This document shows positions 36,318 through 46,018 of a DNA stretch of 64,000 nt, piece after piece. This DNA comes from Streptomyces bacillaris. Its GTDB lineage: Bacteria; Actinomycetota; Actinomycetes; Streptomycetales; Streptomycetaceae. The DNA lies in NCBI RefSeq assembly GCF_003268675.1, contig NZ_CP029378.1, forward strand, positions 4,898,001-4,962,000. The letters are read 5' to 3'. Positions within the stretch are counted from its first letter, which is position 1; each line of letters starts with the position of its first letter. The notes beneath the pieces were generated by a model. The model was not told the origin of the DNA, did not search any database, and worked only from the letters and a program-made list of their open reading frames with translations. The translations under genes were made by a program, and so were the position numbers.

Positions 36318-37289
36318 CTACTCCTCCACGGTCAGCCCCTTGCGGAGCTTGATCAGCGTCCGGGAGAGCAGGCGGGACACGTGCATCTGGGAGATGCCCA
36401 GCTCCTCGCCGATCTCCGACTGCGTCATGTTGCTGACGAAGCGGAGCGAGAGGATCATGCGGTCCCGCGAGGGCAGCGCGGCGATCAGCGGCTTCAGGGA
36501 CTCGACGTACTCGATGCCTTCGAGCCCGTGGTCCTCGTAGCCGATGCGGTCCGCGAGGGCGCCCTCGCCGTCGTCCTCCTCGGGCTTGGCGTCCAGCGAG
36601 CTGGCGGTGTACGCGTTGCTCGCGGACATGCCCTCGACGACCTCGTCCGGGGTGATGCCCAGGCGCTCGGACAGCTCCGCCACGGTGGGCGCGCGGTCCA
36701 GCTGCTGGGAGAGTTCGTCCCCCGCCTTGGCCAGGTCGAGCCGGAGTTCCTGGAGCCGGCGCGGGACGCGCACGGACCAGCTGGTGTCGCGGAAGAATCG
36801 TTTGATCTCGCCGACGATGGTCGGCATCGCGAACGTCGGGAACTCGACACCGCGGCTCAGCTCGAACCGGTCGATCGCCTTGATCAGGCCGATGGTGCCG
36901 ACCTGGACGATGTCCTCCATCGGCTCGCTGCGCGAGCGGAACCGGGAGGCGGCGAACTTGACGAGCGCGAGGTTCAGCTCGACGAGGGTGTTGCGGACGT
37001 ACGCGTACTCGTGCGTGCCCTCTTCGAGGGATTCGAGGCGCTCGAAGAGCGTCTTCGACAGGGCCCTGGCGTCCAGGGCCCCCACTTCGGCGTAGGGCGG
37101 GATCTCGGGAAGTCCTTCGAGCCCCGTGAAGCCCTCAAGCCCCTCGCCGTGAGATTCGGGGGTGGTGCTGGTGGTGCCGGCGCGCGGGCCCGGGAGGGCG
37201 CTCGCGGACGGGGAGTCGGAATTGGTCGGTCCCTGAGGACATGCCGACGACGCGTCGCGGGTACGCGCTTCGTCGAGCCGGGGTGACAT
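36318..37289 (-). CDS. sigI: SigB/SigF-family RNA polymerase sigma factor (SigI-like)
   Basis: This 323-aa alternative sigma factor of the stress/sporulation group has a disordered Ser/Pro-rich N-terminus of about 75 residues. Region 2 is MEDIVQVGTIGLIKAIDRFELSRGVEFPTFAMPTIVGEIKRFFRD with SWSVRVPRRLQEL, region 3 is APTVAELSERLGITPDEVVEGM, and region 4 is LPSRDRMILSLRFVSNMTQSEIGEELGISQMHVSRLLSR. GGAGGAG lies 5 nt upstream of ATG 37289. Divergent anti-anti-sigma and anti-sigma genes match the sigI-arsI-prsI locus of S. coelicolor, recalled rather than searched. Confidence 0.9.
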   Translation of the reverse strand: MSPRLDEARTRDASSACPQGPTNSDSPSASALPGPRAGTTSTTPESHGEGLEGFTGLEGLPEIPPYAEVGALDARALSKTLFERLESLEEGTHEYAYVRNTLVELNLALVKFAASRFRSRSEPMEDIVQVGTIGLIKAIDRFELSRGVEFPTFAMPTIVGEIKRFFRDTSWSVRVPRRLQELRLDLAKAGDELSQQLDRAPTVAELSERLGITPDEVVEGMSASNAYTASSLDAKPEEDDGEGALADRIGYEDHGLEGIEYVESLKPLIAALPSRDRMILSLRFVSNMTQSEIGEELGISQMHVSRLLSRTLIKLRKGLTVEE

Positions 37290-37395
37290 GGTTCTCCTCC
37301 ATCGTTCTCGGCATATGGCTGCCGATGCCCATACGTGTTCCTGCGGTGAAGCGGCGCCTCCGAAGCCGGTCGTGATTTCAGGTGTCCCTCTACCA

Positions 37396-37420
37396 TTACC
37401 CGGTTACTGCTGACAGTTAC
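37396..37420 (-). promoter_or_regulatory. possible SigB-type promoter of sigI
   Basis: On the minus strand GTAAC is followed after 14 nt by GGGTAA (complement of 37396-37401), a partial match to the Streptomyces SigB-group promoter (G-T-rich -35, GGGTA -10). It would give a leader of about 100 nt and imply autoregulation. Confidence 0.3.
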
Positions 37421-37576
37421 AAGCGCTAATTAACCGCATATGTCCGGTTTGTTGAGGTCTCCGACTACCGCGTGGCGTACGGAACGCGTACTGTTTTACG
37501 CACGTCGGCGGCAGCTCTGCATACAGCCGCACAGGCAGTGACGCGCACAGTGACGGACGGCGAAGAGGTACTGGGC

Positions 37577-37945
37577 ATGGACCGCGGGACGGTCGGCAGT
37601 GCGAACCGGGGTCGGCTTCAGGTCGAGGCCCGGACCGAGGGGCGCAGCGAGGTCGTGACTCCGGTGGGTGAGCTGGATCACCACACCGCCGATCTGCTGC
37701 GGGAACCCCTGGAGAGCGCGGTCGAGCAAGGGCGATCACGTCTGGTGGTCGACTGCTCACGGCTGGACTTCTGTGACTCCACCGGGCTGAACGTGCTGCT
37801 CGGCGCCCGCCTCAAGGCGGAGGCGGCCGGGGGAGGCGTTCATCTGACCGGCATGCTGCCGGTCGTGGCGAGAGTCTTCGAGATCACCGGCGCCGAGGCG
37901 GTCTTCACCGTCCACGCCACCCTCGAAGACGCTTTGAACACCTAG
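37577..37945 (+). CDS. arsI: anti-anti-sigma factor, STAS domain
   Basis: The 122-aa product is a SpoIIAA/RsbV-like STAS protein: VTPVGELDHHTADLLREPLESAVEQG, then LVVDCSRLDFCDSTGLNVLLGARLKAE with the phosphorylatable Ser in CDSTGL, and VFEITGAEAVF. When dephosphorylated it should bind the anti-sigma kinase and free the sigma factor. ATG 37577 has an AGAGG about 9 nt upstream; GTG 37550 is an alternative. The symbol assumes orthology to the S. coelicolor sigI locus. Confidence 0.88.
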   Translation: MDRGTVGSANRGRLQVEARTEGRSEVVTPVGELDHHTADLLREPLESAVEQGRSRLVVDCSRLDFCDSTGLNVLLGARLKAEAAGGGVHLTGMLPVVARVFEITGAEAVFTVHATLEDALNT

Positions 37946-37978
37946 ATCGGGTGCGGCACGCCCCGCGCTGTGCCCGAT
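37946..37978 (+). terminator. hairpin after the anti-anti-sigma gene
   Basis: ATCGGG (37946-37951) pairs with CCCGAT (37973-37978), with inner GCAC/GTGC pairing. It directly follows the stop codon. Confidence 0.5.
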
Positions 37979-38110
37979 GATGGCGGTGTTACGCGATCGA
38001 CTGCCTGAAGTGGGTGTTGTAGCGGAGCGGCCGGGCAGGAGACACCCCGTCGGCATCCCGTAGGGACCAGGGATCCGGCACACTCGGTAACTGATCATTT
38101 CTGTTCAATG

Positions 38111-38141
38111 CGACATGGCGACATGGCGAACGACATGGCGA
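38111..38141 (+). repeat. three copies of CGACATGGCG before the anti-sigma gene
   Basis: Copies begin at 38111, 38119 and 38131, each containing an ATG, 20-50 bp upstream of the gene start. They may be a protein-binding array or replication slippage. Confidence 0.7.
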
Positions 38142-38161
38142 ATCGGTGAGGTGAAGCGCTG

Positions 38162-38652
38162 ATGAGCACCACCCGGCAGCATCCGCCGGGCGACCTCGGT
38201 CGCGAGCCGGAGGGAGCGGGCGCAGCCTCGCCCGTCCCGGCCGAGCGGCAGTGGCGCACGCTCTCACTCGGGCAGGCCAGCGGGATCGTTCCGTTGGCCC
38301 GTGATTTCGCCCGGCAGGCCCTGCACGACTGGGGGTGGCTCCCGGCGTCCAGCGCCGACCGCCGGGCCGCGGCCGAGGACGTCCTGCTGGTCGTCTCCGA
38401 GCTGGTGACCAACGCCTGTCTGCACGCGGAAGGCCCCGAGGAGCTGCGGATCGGCTGCACGCCCAAGGCGCTGCGCGTCGAGGTCGTCGACCGGGGGCCG
38501 GTCAGCCCGCCCCCCGTACGCCGCACCGCGCCGGCCGCCCCGGCGGGCACGGCATGTTCATCGTGCAGCGCCTCTGCCTGGACTGGGGCGTGCAGCGCAC
38601 GCCGGACCGGCCGGGCAAGACCGTCTGGGCGGAGCTGGCCGCCCCCGCGTGA
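38162..38652 (+). pseudogene. prsI: anti-sigma factor kinase (RsbW/PrsI-like), frameshifted
   Basis: The first part reads as a HATPase_c anti-sigma kinase: PLARDFARQALHDWGW, AEDVLLVVSELVTNACLHAEGPEELRI and LRVEVVDRGPVSPP (N box and G1 box). The C-terminal G2 box GGHGMFIVQRLCLDWGVQRT, ending WAELAAPA at 38652, is in a different frame. Adding one C to the six-C run at 38510-38515 would join the two into a normal 163-aa protein. As written the first frame runs into unrelated sequence to 38818. Either the gene is inactivated (leaving the sigma factor unchecked), or the base is a sequencing error, or slippage at the C-run is used. Confidence 0.78.
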
Positions 38653-38688
38653 CCGCGAAGCCACCCCGTACCACCGCATACGCCGAAG

Positions 38689-38713
38689 AGCGCGCCGATC
38701 CGGCGCGCTTTTT
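38689..38713 (+). terminator. Rho-independent terminator with T-tract
   Basis: AGCGCGCC (38689-38696), loop GATCC, GGCGCGCT (38702-38709), then TTTT. It is the one classical terminator with a run of T that I see in the window. Confidence 0.88.
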
Positions 38714-38830
38714 GTCTTCCCTCCATCAGGCCCCGGGCGTACCTTGAGCGACCGATCTGATGTGCCGTCAGCACAGCGTGCCCGCACCGGCCGTGGCGCG
38801 CGGCGGCGTCCGGCATGAGGGGAACACGAG

Positions 38831-39580
38831 GTGTCGAACCAGAAGCGGACAGCTCTCGCGCTGACGGCCACACTGACGACCGCGCTGGCGGGCTCGGTGG
38901 TCCTGATGGCCGCGCCCGCCGCCCACGCCGAGGTCGTGGACGTCAACTACCAGTGCGAGACGCCCATCGGGTCCAAAGGGGCCGTCTCGCCCATCGATAT
39001 CAAGAGCGTCGCCAGCGGCGGCGGATACAGGCTCACCATGTCCTTCCAGAAGGGCGTCTCCTCCAGCCCGGTCGAACTGGGCAAGGGCGCCATGAACCCG
39101 AGCGCCGTGATCGAGGTGGGCGGCGCGGAGACGGGGAAGGTCCAGGTCTCGGGGCCCGCGAACGCGGAGGCGATTCCGGCCAACACCCCCATCAAGATCA
39201 GTGACTTGTCGGGGACGTACACACCGAGGAAGAGCGGCAAGGTCACCTTCACCGCCGGGGTGCTCACCATCAAGGCGCTCGGCACGGTGACGACCTGTAC
39301 GCCGAAGAACAGCCCCGGGCCCTCCCTGACGCTCGACGTCGAAGGAGCGGGGGGCGGTTCGGGAGGTTCCGGCGGATCGACCGGTTCGGGAGGGTCGGGA
39401 GGTGCGTCGAGCGGAGGCGGAGCGACCGGTTCGGGAGGCGCCACCGGCGGGGGCGAACTGCCGAAGACCGGGCCGCTCGACTCGGTGGCGGCGCTCGGCA
39501 CCCTCGGCGGGACCGTGCTGCTCACCGGGGCGGCCGGGGTGCTCTGGCTGACCCGGCGAGGACAGCGCCCCACGGGCTGA
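38831..39580 (+). CDS. secreted surface protein with LPKTG anchor
   Basis: The 249-aa product has a signal peptide (ALTATLTTALAGSVVLMAAPAAHA), one extracytoplasmic domain (about 36-150, VDVNYQCETPIGSKGAVSPIDIK to VLTIKALGTVTTCTP with two Cys likely disulfide-bonded), a Gly/Ser linker, and a cell-wall sorting signal: LPKTG, a hydrophobic helix and the basic tail RRGQ. The domain is homologous to the second domain of the protein at 41768-43222; its family I cannot name with certainty. It opens a four-gene surface operon. Confidence 0.85.
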   Translation: MSNQKRTALALTATLTTALAGSVVLMAAPAAHAEVVDVNYQCETPIGSKGAVSPIDIKSVASGGGYRLTMSFQKGVSSSPVELGKGAMNPSAVIEVGGAETGKVQVSGPANAEAIPANTPIKISDLSGTYTPRKSGKVTFTAGVLTIKALGTVTTCTPKNSPGPSLTLDVEGAGGGSGGSGGSTGSGGSGGASSGGGATGSGGATGGGELPKTGPLDSVAALGTLGGTVLLTGAAGVLWLTRRGQRPTG

Positions 39581-39612
39581 AGGCCGGACACGCCAGCGCG
39601 AGGGAGCCGCCG

Positions 39613-40692
39613 ATGCCGCCCGTACCGCCTGTTCTTCCTGTTCCTTCCATGCCGTCCATGCCGTCCACGCCGTCCACGCCGTCCACGCCGTTCACACCGT
39701 TCGAACCGGTGCCTGTGCTGTCCGGCCTGTACGGACCGTACGGGCGCGGGGTCGCAGCCGTCCTGACGACGGCCCTCGTCGCCCTCCTGCTGGCGCTGCT
39801 CCCCGCCCCCGCCGCGGCGGCCGAGGGGGGCCCCGGCTGGACGGTCCGGCCCGCGGGCGGCGGGAGCGCCGGGCGGGACGTGCGGCCGTACGCGTATCTG
39901 GAGGGCGTCCCCGACTCGGTCCTCCGGGACCGGATCTCGGTCACCAACCCCGCCCGCACCCCGCTGACCGTACGGCTGCGGGGCGACGGCCGGGCCGGGC
40001 CATGGCTCCGGTTCGCGGCGCGGACGGTCACCGTCCCGGCCCGGACCCGCGCCGACGTGCCGTTCGCCCTCGCCCTGCCGGACAACGCGACCCCGGGTGA
40101 CCTCGCGGGGGAGATCGTGGCGGCGGCGGGCGGGGGTACGGAGAGGCGCGTTCCGGTACGGGTACGGGTCGGCGGCCCCACTCTGGAGGCGCTCACCGTG
40201 GAGGACGTCGAGGTGTCGGGCGGAACCGTCCGGTACGCCCTGGTCAACCGGGGCAACACCCCGCTGCGGCCGCGGCTGGCCGTGCGCGCGGACGGGGTGT
40301 TCGGGGTGCTGCTGGACCGTCCGGAGCGGCCGCTGCCGCTGGAGCTGGCCCCCGGCCACCGGGTGGAGCTGACCGAACCCTGGCCGGACGCCCCGGCGTT
40401 GGACTCCGTCACCGTACGGCTCCGGGTCACCGCGGAGGGCGGGGCGCGGGGCGAGGCGGTGGCCTCGGCGGCGTACGTCCCGGTGGCGCCGGTCGCCGGG
40501 GGCGGGCTGCTGGCGCTCGGCGCGCTGGCGGTGCTCGGCACGGGGGCGTACCGACGGCGCCGCACCCGAGGCGAGCCCCAAGCCTCCACTCTGCCCCCGG
40601 CCTCCGCCATCCCGGCTCCCGCCGTGGTCGCTGAAGACGGCCGATCGCCCCGGCACCCCGGCCCCCTCGCGAGGACAGGAGCGGAATCGTGA
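39613..40692 (+). CDS. membrane-anchored extracytoplasmic protein of the surface operon
   Basis: The 359-aa product begins with MPS/TPS repeats (9-bp DNA repeats at about 39646-39690), then a hydrophobic signal or anchor (VAAVLTTALVALLLALLPAPAAAA), two beta-rich domains of the NEW3/DUF916-like sort (RISVTNPARTPLTVRLRG; VRYALVNRGNTPLRPRLAV), a C-terminal helix (GGGLLALGALAVLGTGAYRRRR) and a disordered tail. It probably faces the cell wall and binds or displays the anchored proteins, an inference from the operon. Confidence 0.8.
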   Translation: MPPVPPVLPVPSMPSMPSTPSTPSTPFTPFEPVPVLSGLYGPYGRGVAAVLTTALVALLLALLPAPAAAAEGGPGWTVRPAGGGSAGRDVRPYAYLEGVPDSVLRDRISVTNPARTPLTVRLRGDGRAGPWLRFAARTVTVPARTRADVPFALALPDNATPGDLAGEIVAAAGGGTERRVPVRVRVGGPTLEALTVEDVEVSGGTVRYALVNRGNTPLRPRLAVRADGVFGVLLDRPERPLPLELAPGHRVELTEPWPDAPALDSVTVRLRVTAEGGARGEAVASAAYVPVAPVAGGGLLALGALAVLGTGAYRRRRTRGEPQASTLPPASAIPAPAVVAEDGRSPRHPGPLARTGAES

Positions 40693-41789
40693 AGCGGCGG
40701 CACCCCCGGGACCGGGCTCCCGCCCGGCGTACCGTAACGGCAACTCTCCTGCTCCTCCTGGCCGTTCTTCTGCCCCTCGTCACCGCCCCGGGCGCCGGCG
40801 CGACCGTGCGTGCGGCCGAGAGCGACCCCGCCGTGACCCTCTCCAAGAAGGAGGCGGGCAAAGGCGGCGAGATCACGGTCAAGGGCACCGGCTGGCGCCC
40901 CGAGGCGCTGCTGATGCTCCTGATCTGCGGCCGGTCCTCCCCGGAGCGGGGCGTGATCGGCGGCACCAACTCCTGCGCCAACGCCGACGGCCGGGCCGTC
41001 ACCACGGACAGGAGGGGGGCGTTCAGCAAGAAGCTGCCGGTGGCCGAGCCGCCCGAACCCTGCCCCTGTGTGGTGCACGTGGCCACGGTGACCGGTGAAC
41101 AGGCAGTGGTCGACGCGGTGTTCACGGTGGCGGGCCACCCCACGGCCGAACTGCCGCCCCCGGCCGACGAAGGGCGGCTCTCGGTGCTGGCCACTCCCCA
41201 CCTGGAGGGCGAGAGCTCGCTGCTCACCTGGTTCGGGGCCCCGCCCGTACGGCAGTTGGTGGTCACCGTCGGCAACCCGGGGACCGCACCTGTGGAGGAC
41301 CCCGTCTTCGAGATCGGCACCGCGCACGGCGTCTTCGCCCCGCAGTGGGAGGAGCGCCAGTGGCGCGGCACGGTCGCCCCCGGCGGCCGGGCCCAGGTCA
41401 GGCTGCCGGTCGAACTCTCCGCCGGCGCCCACGGCGACTACCAGGTCTCCCTGCGGTACGGGACGAAGCTGCTGGCCGAACAGCCGTGGCGGGTGAGCCG
41501 TCCGTGGGGCGTCACCCTCTTCTGGGTGCTGCTCTGCCTGGTCGTCCCGGCCGCCGTCTTCCGGATCGGCATGGCCGTCGTGGACAAGGTCCGCCCCCGC
41601 CCCACCGGCACCGCACCGCGCCACGCCCACCGCACCCCCGCACGGCCCACGGGCACGGGCAGCGGCACGGCCGCCCTGCCGTGGTTCACCCAGGACTCCG
41701 CACCGGCACAGCACCGGCGTTCCGCACCGTCGGAGAAACGACCCCCACCCACGACGAAGGGACACGTGTGGACACGCAACGGAGGATGA
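40689..41789 (+). CDS. secreted Ig-like (neocarzinostatin-fold-like) membrane protein
   Basis: The 366-aa product has a signal peptide (TATLLLLLAVLLPLVTAPGAGA), a domain resembling the neocarzinostatin-like Ig fold (PAVTLSKKEAGKGGEITVKGTGW to CPCVVHVATVTGEQAVVDAVFTV, with Cys pairs), a second beta domain (LVVTVGNPGTAPVEDPVFEIG), a C-terminal transmembrane helix (VTLFWVLLCLVVPAAVFRIGMAVV) and a basic tail. It starts at GTG 40689, overlapping the previous stop as GTGA, so it is coupled to that gene. Confidence 0.8.
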   Translation: MKRRHPRDRAPARRTVTATLLLLLAVLLPLVTAPGAGATVRAAESDPAVTLSKKEAGKGGEITVKGTGWRPEALLMLLICGRSSPERGVIGGTNSCANADGRAVTTDRRGAFSKKLPVAEPPEPCPCVVHVATVTGEQAVVDAVFTVAGHPTAELPPPADEGRLSVLATPHLEGESSLLTWFGAPPVRQLVVTVGNPGTAPVEDPVFEIGTAHGVFAPQWEERQWRGTVAPGGRAQVRLPVELSAGAHGDYQVSLRYGTKLLAEQPWRVSRPWGVTLFWVLLCLVVPAAVFRIGMAVVDKVRPRPTGTAPRHAHRTPARPTGTGSGTAALPWFTQDSAPAQHRRSAPSEKRPPPTTKGHVWTRNGG

Positions 41790-43222
41790 GCGCGGCGGCA
41801 CTCGCGCTGGTGCTCGGCGGCGCGGGCATCGTCCTGGCCGCGAGCCCGGCGCAGGCCGCCGAGGTCAGTTACGCGACGGAGTGCGTTCCGCCGCCCATCT
41901 CGGGACTGCCGCCGGTCCAGGGCACCACCAAGGTGCTGCTGACCGCACCGGCCGAGGCGAAGGTCGGGGACGAGATCGAGGTCGTCTGGAGGACGGTCGA
42001 GGCCGCGTCGAGGAACCCGGACGTGCTGGACCTGGGCAAGGACACGGTGAAGCCCACCGGGACCATCACGCTGGGCGGCGCGGCGAGCGGGGAGCTGAAG
42101 CTGGAGGGGCCCCGGCAGAACCCGCCCATCCCCAAGAACAGCCCCATGCTGCTGCCCGACATGACGGCCAAGTTGACGCTGGAGACGGCCGGGGAGATCA
42201 CGCTGACCCCGGGCGCGTACGCCATCAACGTCTCCAAGCCGATCTCCACCGACACCAAGTGCGCCCCGACGGAGACGGTTCAGCCGGGCGCCACGATCAA
42301 GGTGACGGACGGGGGCTCCGGCACGGGCGGCGCGGACACCGGCGGCAGTACATCCGGAGGTACCGACTCCGGTGGTACGACGACGGGCGGTACGGACGGC
42401 GGCGCCGACGCGGGAGGCACCACGACCTCCGGAGGCAGCGACTCCGGGGGCACCACCGGCGGCAACACATCCGGCGGCAGCACATCAGGCGACACCACCA
42501 CCGGCGGCACGACATCGGGCGGTACGGACTCGGGCGGCGGCACCGGCGGCTCCGGTGGCGACACCGACTTCCCCGGCAAGGAGGTCTCCGTCGCCTACGC
42601 CTGCAAGACCCCCATCGGTGACAAGAACGCCACCTCCCCGGTCCGTATCAGCGCCAGGAAGAACGGCGGCTCGTACGACCTCACGGTGAAGTTCGGCAAG
42701 TCCGTCATGGACAGCCCGATCGACATCCCGGCCGACCAGGTCAAGCCGTCCATGGAGGTCAGGCTCGGCGGGGCGGACCAGGGCACGGTCACGGTCGAGG
42801 GGCCGCTGAACAAGGAGGTCATCAAGACCGGCGCCCCGATCGAGATCCCGGACCTCACCGGCACGTACAAGCCCGGCGCGAGCGGGAAGTCGACGCTCAG
42901 CCCGGGGGTCCTCACGGTGATGGCCGCCGGTACGACGACGACCTGCACCCCGCCCGCCGATGTCGCCGTCTCCCTGGAACTGGACACCTCCGCCCAGCCG
43001 GGCGGCGCGTCCGGCGGCTCGGGCTCCGACGGCGGAGCGGCAGCTTCCGGCGGCGGGACCGGTGGGACAGGCGGTACGGACTCCGGCGGCGGCCTCGCGG
43101 CCACTGGTGCCGAGAACGACGGCGCCCTGCGCGCGCTCGGCCTGGTCGCGGGCACGGCGATCCTGCTGGGCGGCGCGGTCTTCACGTTCACCCCGTGGCG
43201 CAGGCTGCGCGGCACGCGCTGA
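41768..43222 (+). CDS. secreted two-domain surface protein with LAATG anchor
   Basis: The 484-aa product has a signal peptide (LALVLGGAGIVLAASPAQAA), a first domain (EVSYATECVPPPISGLPPV to INVSKPISTDTKCAP), a roughly 95-residue Gly/Thr/Ser linker, a second domain homologous to the one at 38831-39580 (KTPIGDKNATSPVRIS to TTTTCTPP), another Gly/Ser linker, and LAATG plus a hydrophobic helix and basic tail. LAxTG is the motif of class E sortases such as those anchoring long chaplins. GTG 41768 overlaps the preceding gene; ATG 41786 with GGAGG is an alternative. Confidence 0.86.
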   Translation: MDTQRRMSAAALALVLGGAGIVLAASPAQAAEVSYATECVPPPISGLPPVQGTTKVLLTAPAEAKVGDEIEVVWRTVEAASRNPDVLDLGKDTVKPTGTITLGGAASGELKLEGPRQNPPIPKNSPMLLPDMTAKLTLETAGEITLTPGAYAINVSKPISTDTKCAPTETVQPGATIKVTDGGSGTGGADTGGSTSGGTDSGGTTTGGTDGGADAGGTTTSGGSDSGGTTGGNTSGGSTSGDTTTGGTTSGGTDSGGGTGGSGGDTDFPGKEVSVAYACKTPIGDKNATSPVRISARKNGGSYDLTVKFGKSVMDSPIDIPADQVKPSMEVRLGGADQGTVTVEGPLNKEVIKTGAPIEIPDLTGTYKPGASGKSTLSPGVLTVMAAGTTTTCTPPADVAVSLELDTSAQPGGASGGSGSDGGAAASGGGTGGTGGTDSGGGLAATGAENDGALRALGLVAGTAILLGGAVFTFTPWRRLRGTR

Positions 43223-43247
43223 ACACACAGGAGAGGCCCGGCACGTA

Positions 43248-43291
43248 CGAAGGGCCGTCACACCGGAACGTTCCGGTGTGACGGCCCTTCG
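43248..43291. terminator. 44-nt perfect palindrome, bidirectional terminator
   Basis: The sequence is self-complementary from end to end about its centre at 43269/43270. It lies between the convergent surface operon and the peptide transporter. Confidence 0.92.
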
Positions 43292-43324
43292 CCGTACGGT
43301 CCTACGAGGAGGACGTCAGGGACG

Positions 43325-44809
<1,485 letters not shown>

Positions 44810-45157
44810 GGTCGATCCTTGCTGGTCGGGACGCGCTCGCCTCGTGAGCGGTGCGCGCCCGGTGGGGGTAGCCGGCACCGGCGCGGGCACACCCCGTCCC
44901 CACGCCTGAGGAGGACTCGCCCCGGGGCCGGGCTCCGGTCGGAGCGTTCGGCGGCGGGGCGGGGAAGTACCGCGTCGGGATCCACACCCGTCGCGCGTCC
45001 TCACGCTCCGGGCCCGGCTCACAGGTCATTCACTCGATTACGGGCCGGCGCGAACCGGTCCAGCACACAGAAGAGACCCTTGGCGCTCATGGCGGCCCAA
45101 AGGTCCTTGCGTAGTGCATCAGGCGTCGGGACACCATACGACACGACACAGCACCAT
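44810..45157. other. intergenic region upstream of the two-component system
   Basis: It contains the minus-strand promoter region of the peptide transporter and the plus-strand promoter of the regulator. I see no strong hairpin or recognisable operator. Confidence 0.5.
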
Positions 45158-45304
45158 ATGGAAGGACTTGAGACATGGATCACAGGTAAGGCTGGAACCA
45201 GGCTCCCATATTCCAAGGTCCCTGTCCGGATTGTGGCGCTGACCCGCAGGCTCCGGTCCGGGCCTCACCCTGGACGTCCCGGCCGGACTACCATCAGTCC
45301 ATGA
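45158..45304 (+). CDS. possible 48-aa upstream ORF coupled to the response regulator
   Basis: The frame encodes a basic peptide (METWITGK-like start, then RLPYSKVPVRIVALTRRL) and its TGA overlaps the regulator ATG as ATGA. There is no clear ribosome binding site, so it may be a leader peptide, leaderless, or not translated at all. Confidence 0.28.
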   Translation: MEGLETWITGKAGTRLPYSKVPVRIVALTRRLRSGPHPGRPGRTTISP

Positions 45305-45978
45305 CCCGTGTACTGCTCGCCGAGGACGACGCATCCATCTCGGAGCCACTGGCCCGCGCACTGCGTCGGGAGGGTTACGAGGTCGAGGTCCGCCAGGACG
45401 GCCCGACGGCGCTCGACGCCGGACTCCAGGGCGGCATCGACCTCGTGGTCCTCGATCTGGGGCTGCCCGGGATGGACGGCCTCGAAGTCGCCCGCCGCCT
45501 CCGTGCCGACGGTCACACCGTGCCGATCCTGGTGCTGACGGCCCGCGCCGACGAGGTCGACACGGTGGTCGGCCTGGACGCCGGCGCCGACGACTACGTG
45601 ACCAAGCCCTTCCGCCTCGCCGAGCTGCTCGCCCGGGTCCGGGCCCTGCTCCGGCGCGGCGCCGCCGAGCCCGTCGCGCAGCCCGCCACCCACGGCGTCA
45701 GGATCGACGTCGAGTCGCACCGGGCCTGGATGGGAGAGGAGGAACTCCAGCTCACCGCCAAGGAGTTCGACCTGCTGCGGGTCCTCGTCCGGGACGCCGG
45801 CCGGGTCGTCACCCGCGACCAGCTGATGCGCGAGGTCTGGGACACCACCTGGTGGTCCTCGACCAAGACGCTGGACATGCACATCTCCTGGCTCCGCAAG
45901 AAGCTCGGCGACGACGCGGCCAACCCGCGCTACATCGCCACGGTCCGGGGCGTCGGCTTCCGGTTCGAGAAGAGCTGA
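45301..45978 (+). CDS. OmpR-family response regulator
   Basis: The 225-aa product has a receiver domain (acidic pair EDDA, phospho-acceptor Asp in VVLDLGLPGMDG, Thr in LVLTARADE, Lys in VTKPF) and a C-terminal winged helix (ELQLTAKEFDLLRVLVRDAGRVVTRDQLMREVWD, then LDMHISWLRKKLGDD and VRGVGFRFE). Its partner kinase follows 40 bp downstream. The pair sits where SCO3063/SCO3062 lie in S. coelicolor (from memory); the signal is unknown. Confidence 0.95.
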   Translation: MTRVLLAEDDASISEPLARALRREGYEVEVRQDGPTALDAGLQGGIDLVVLDLGLPGMDGLEVARRLRADGHTVPILVLTARADEVDTVVGLDAGADDYVTKPFRLAELLARVRALLRRGAAEPVAQPATHGVRIDVESHRAWMGEEELQLTAKEFDLLRVLVRDAGRVVTRDQLMREVWDTTWWSSTKTLDMHISWLRKKLGDDAANPRYIATVRGVGFRFEKS

Positions 45979-46018
45979 CGTACGAAGCCCTCATGCACCT
46001 CGATGACGCGGGACGACG

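Noticed and set aside
38162-38818. A 218-aa protein in the first frame of the anti-sigma gene
   Set aside because: Past the C-run the sequence loses family similarity and turns Ser/Thr/Arg-rich, while the expected ending is in the neighbouring frame.
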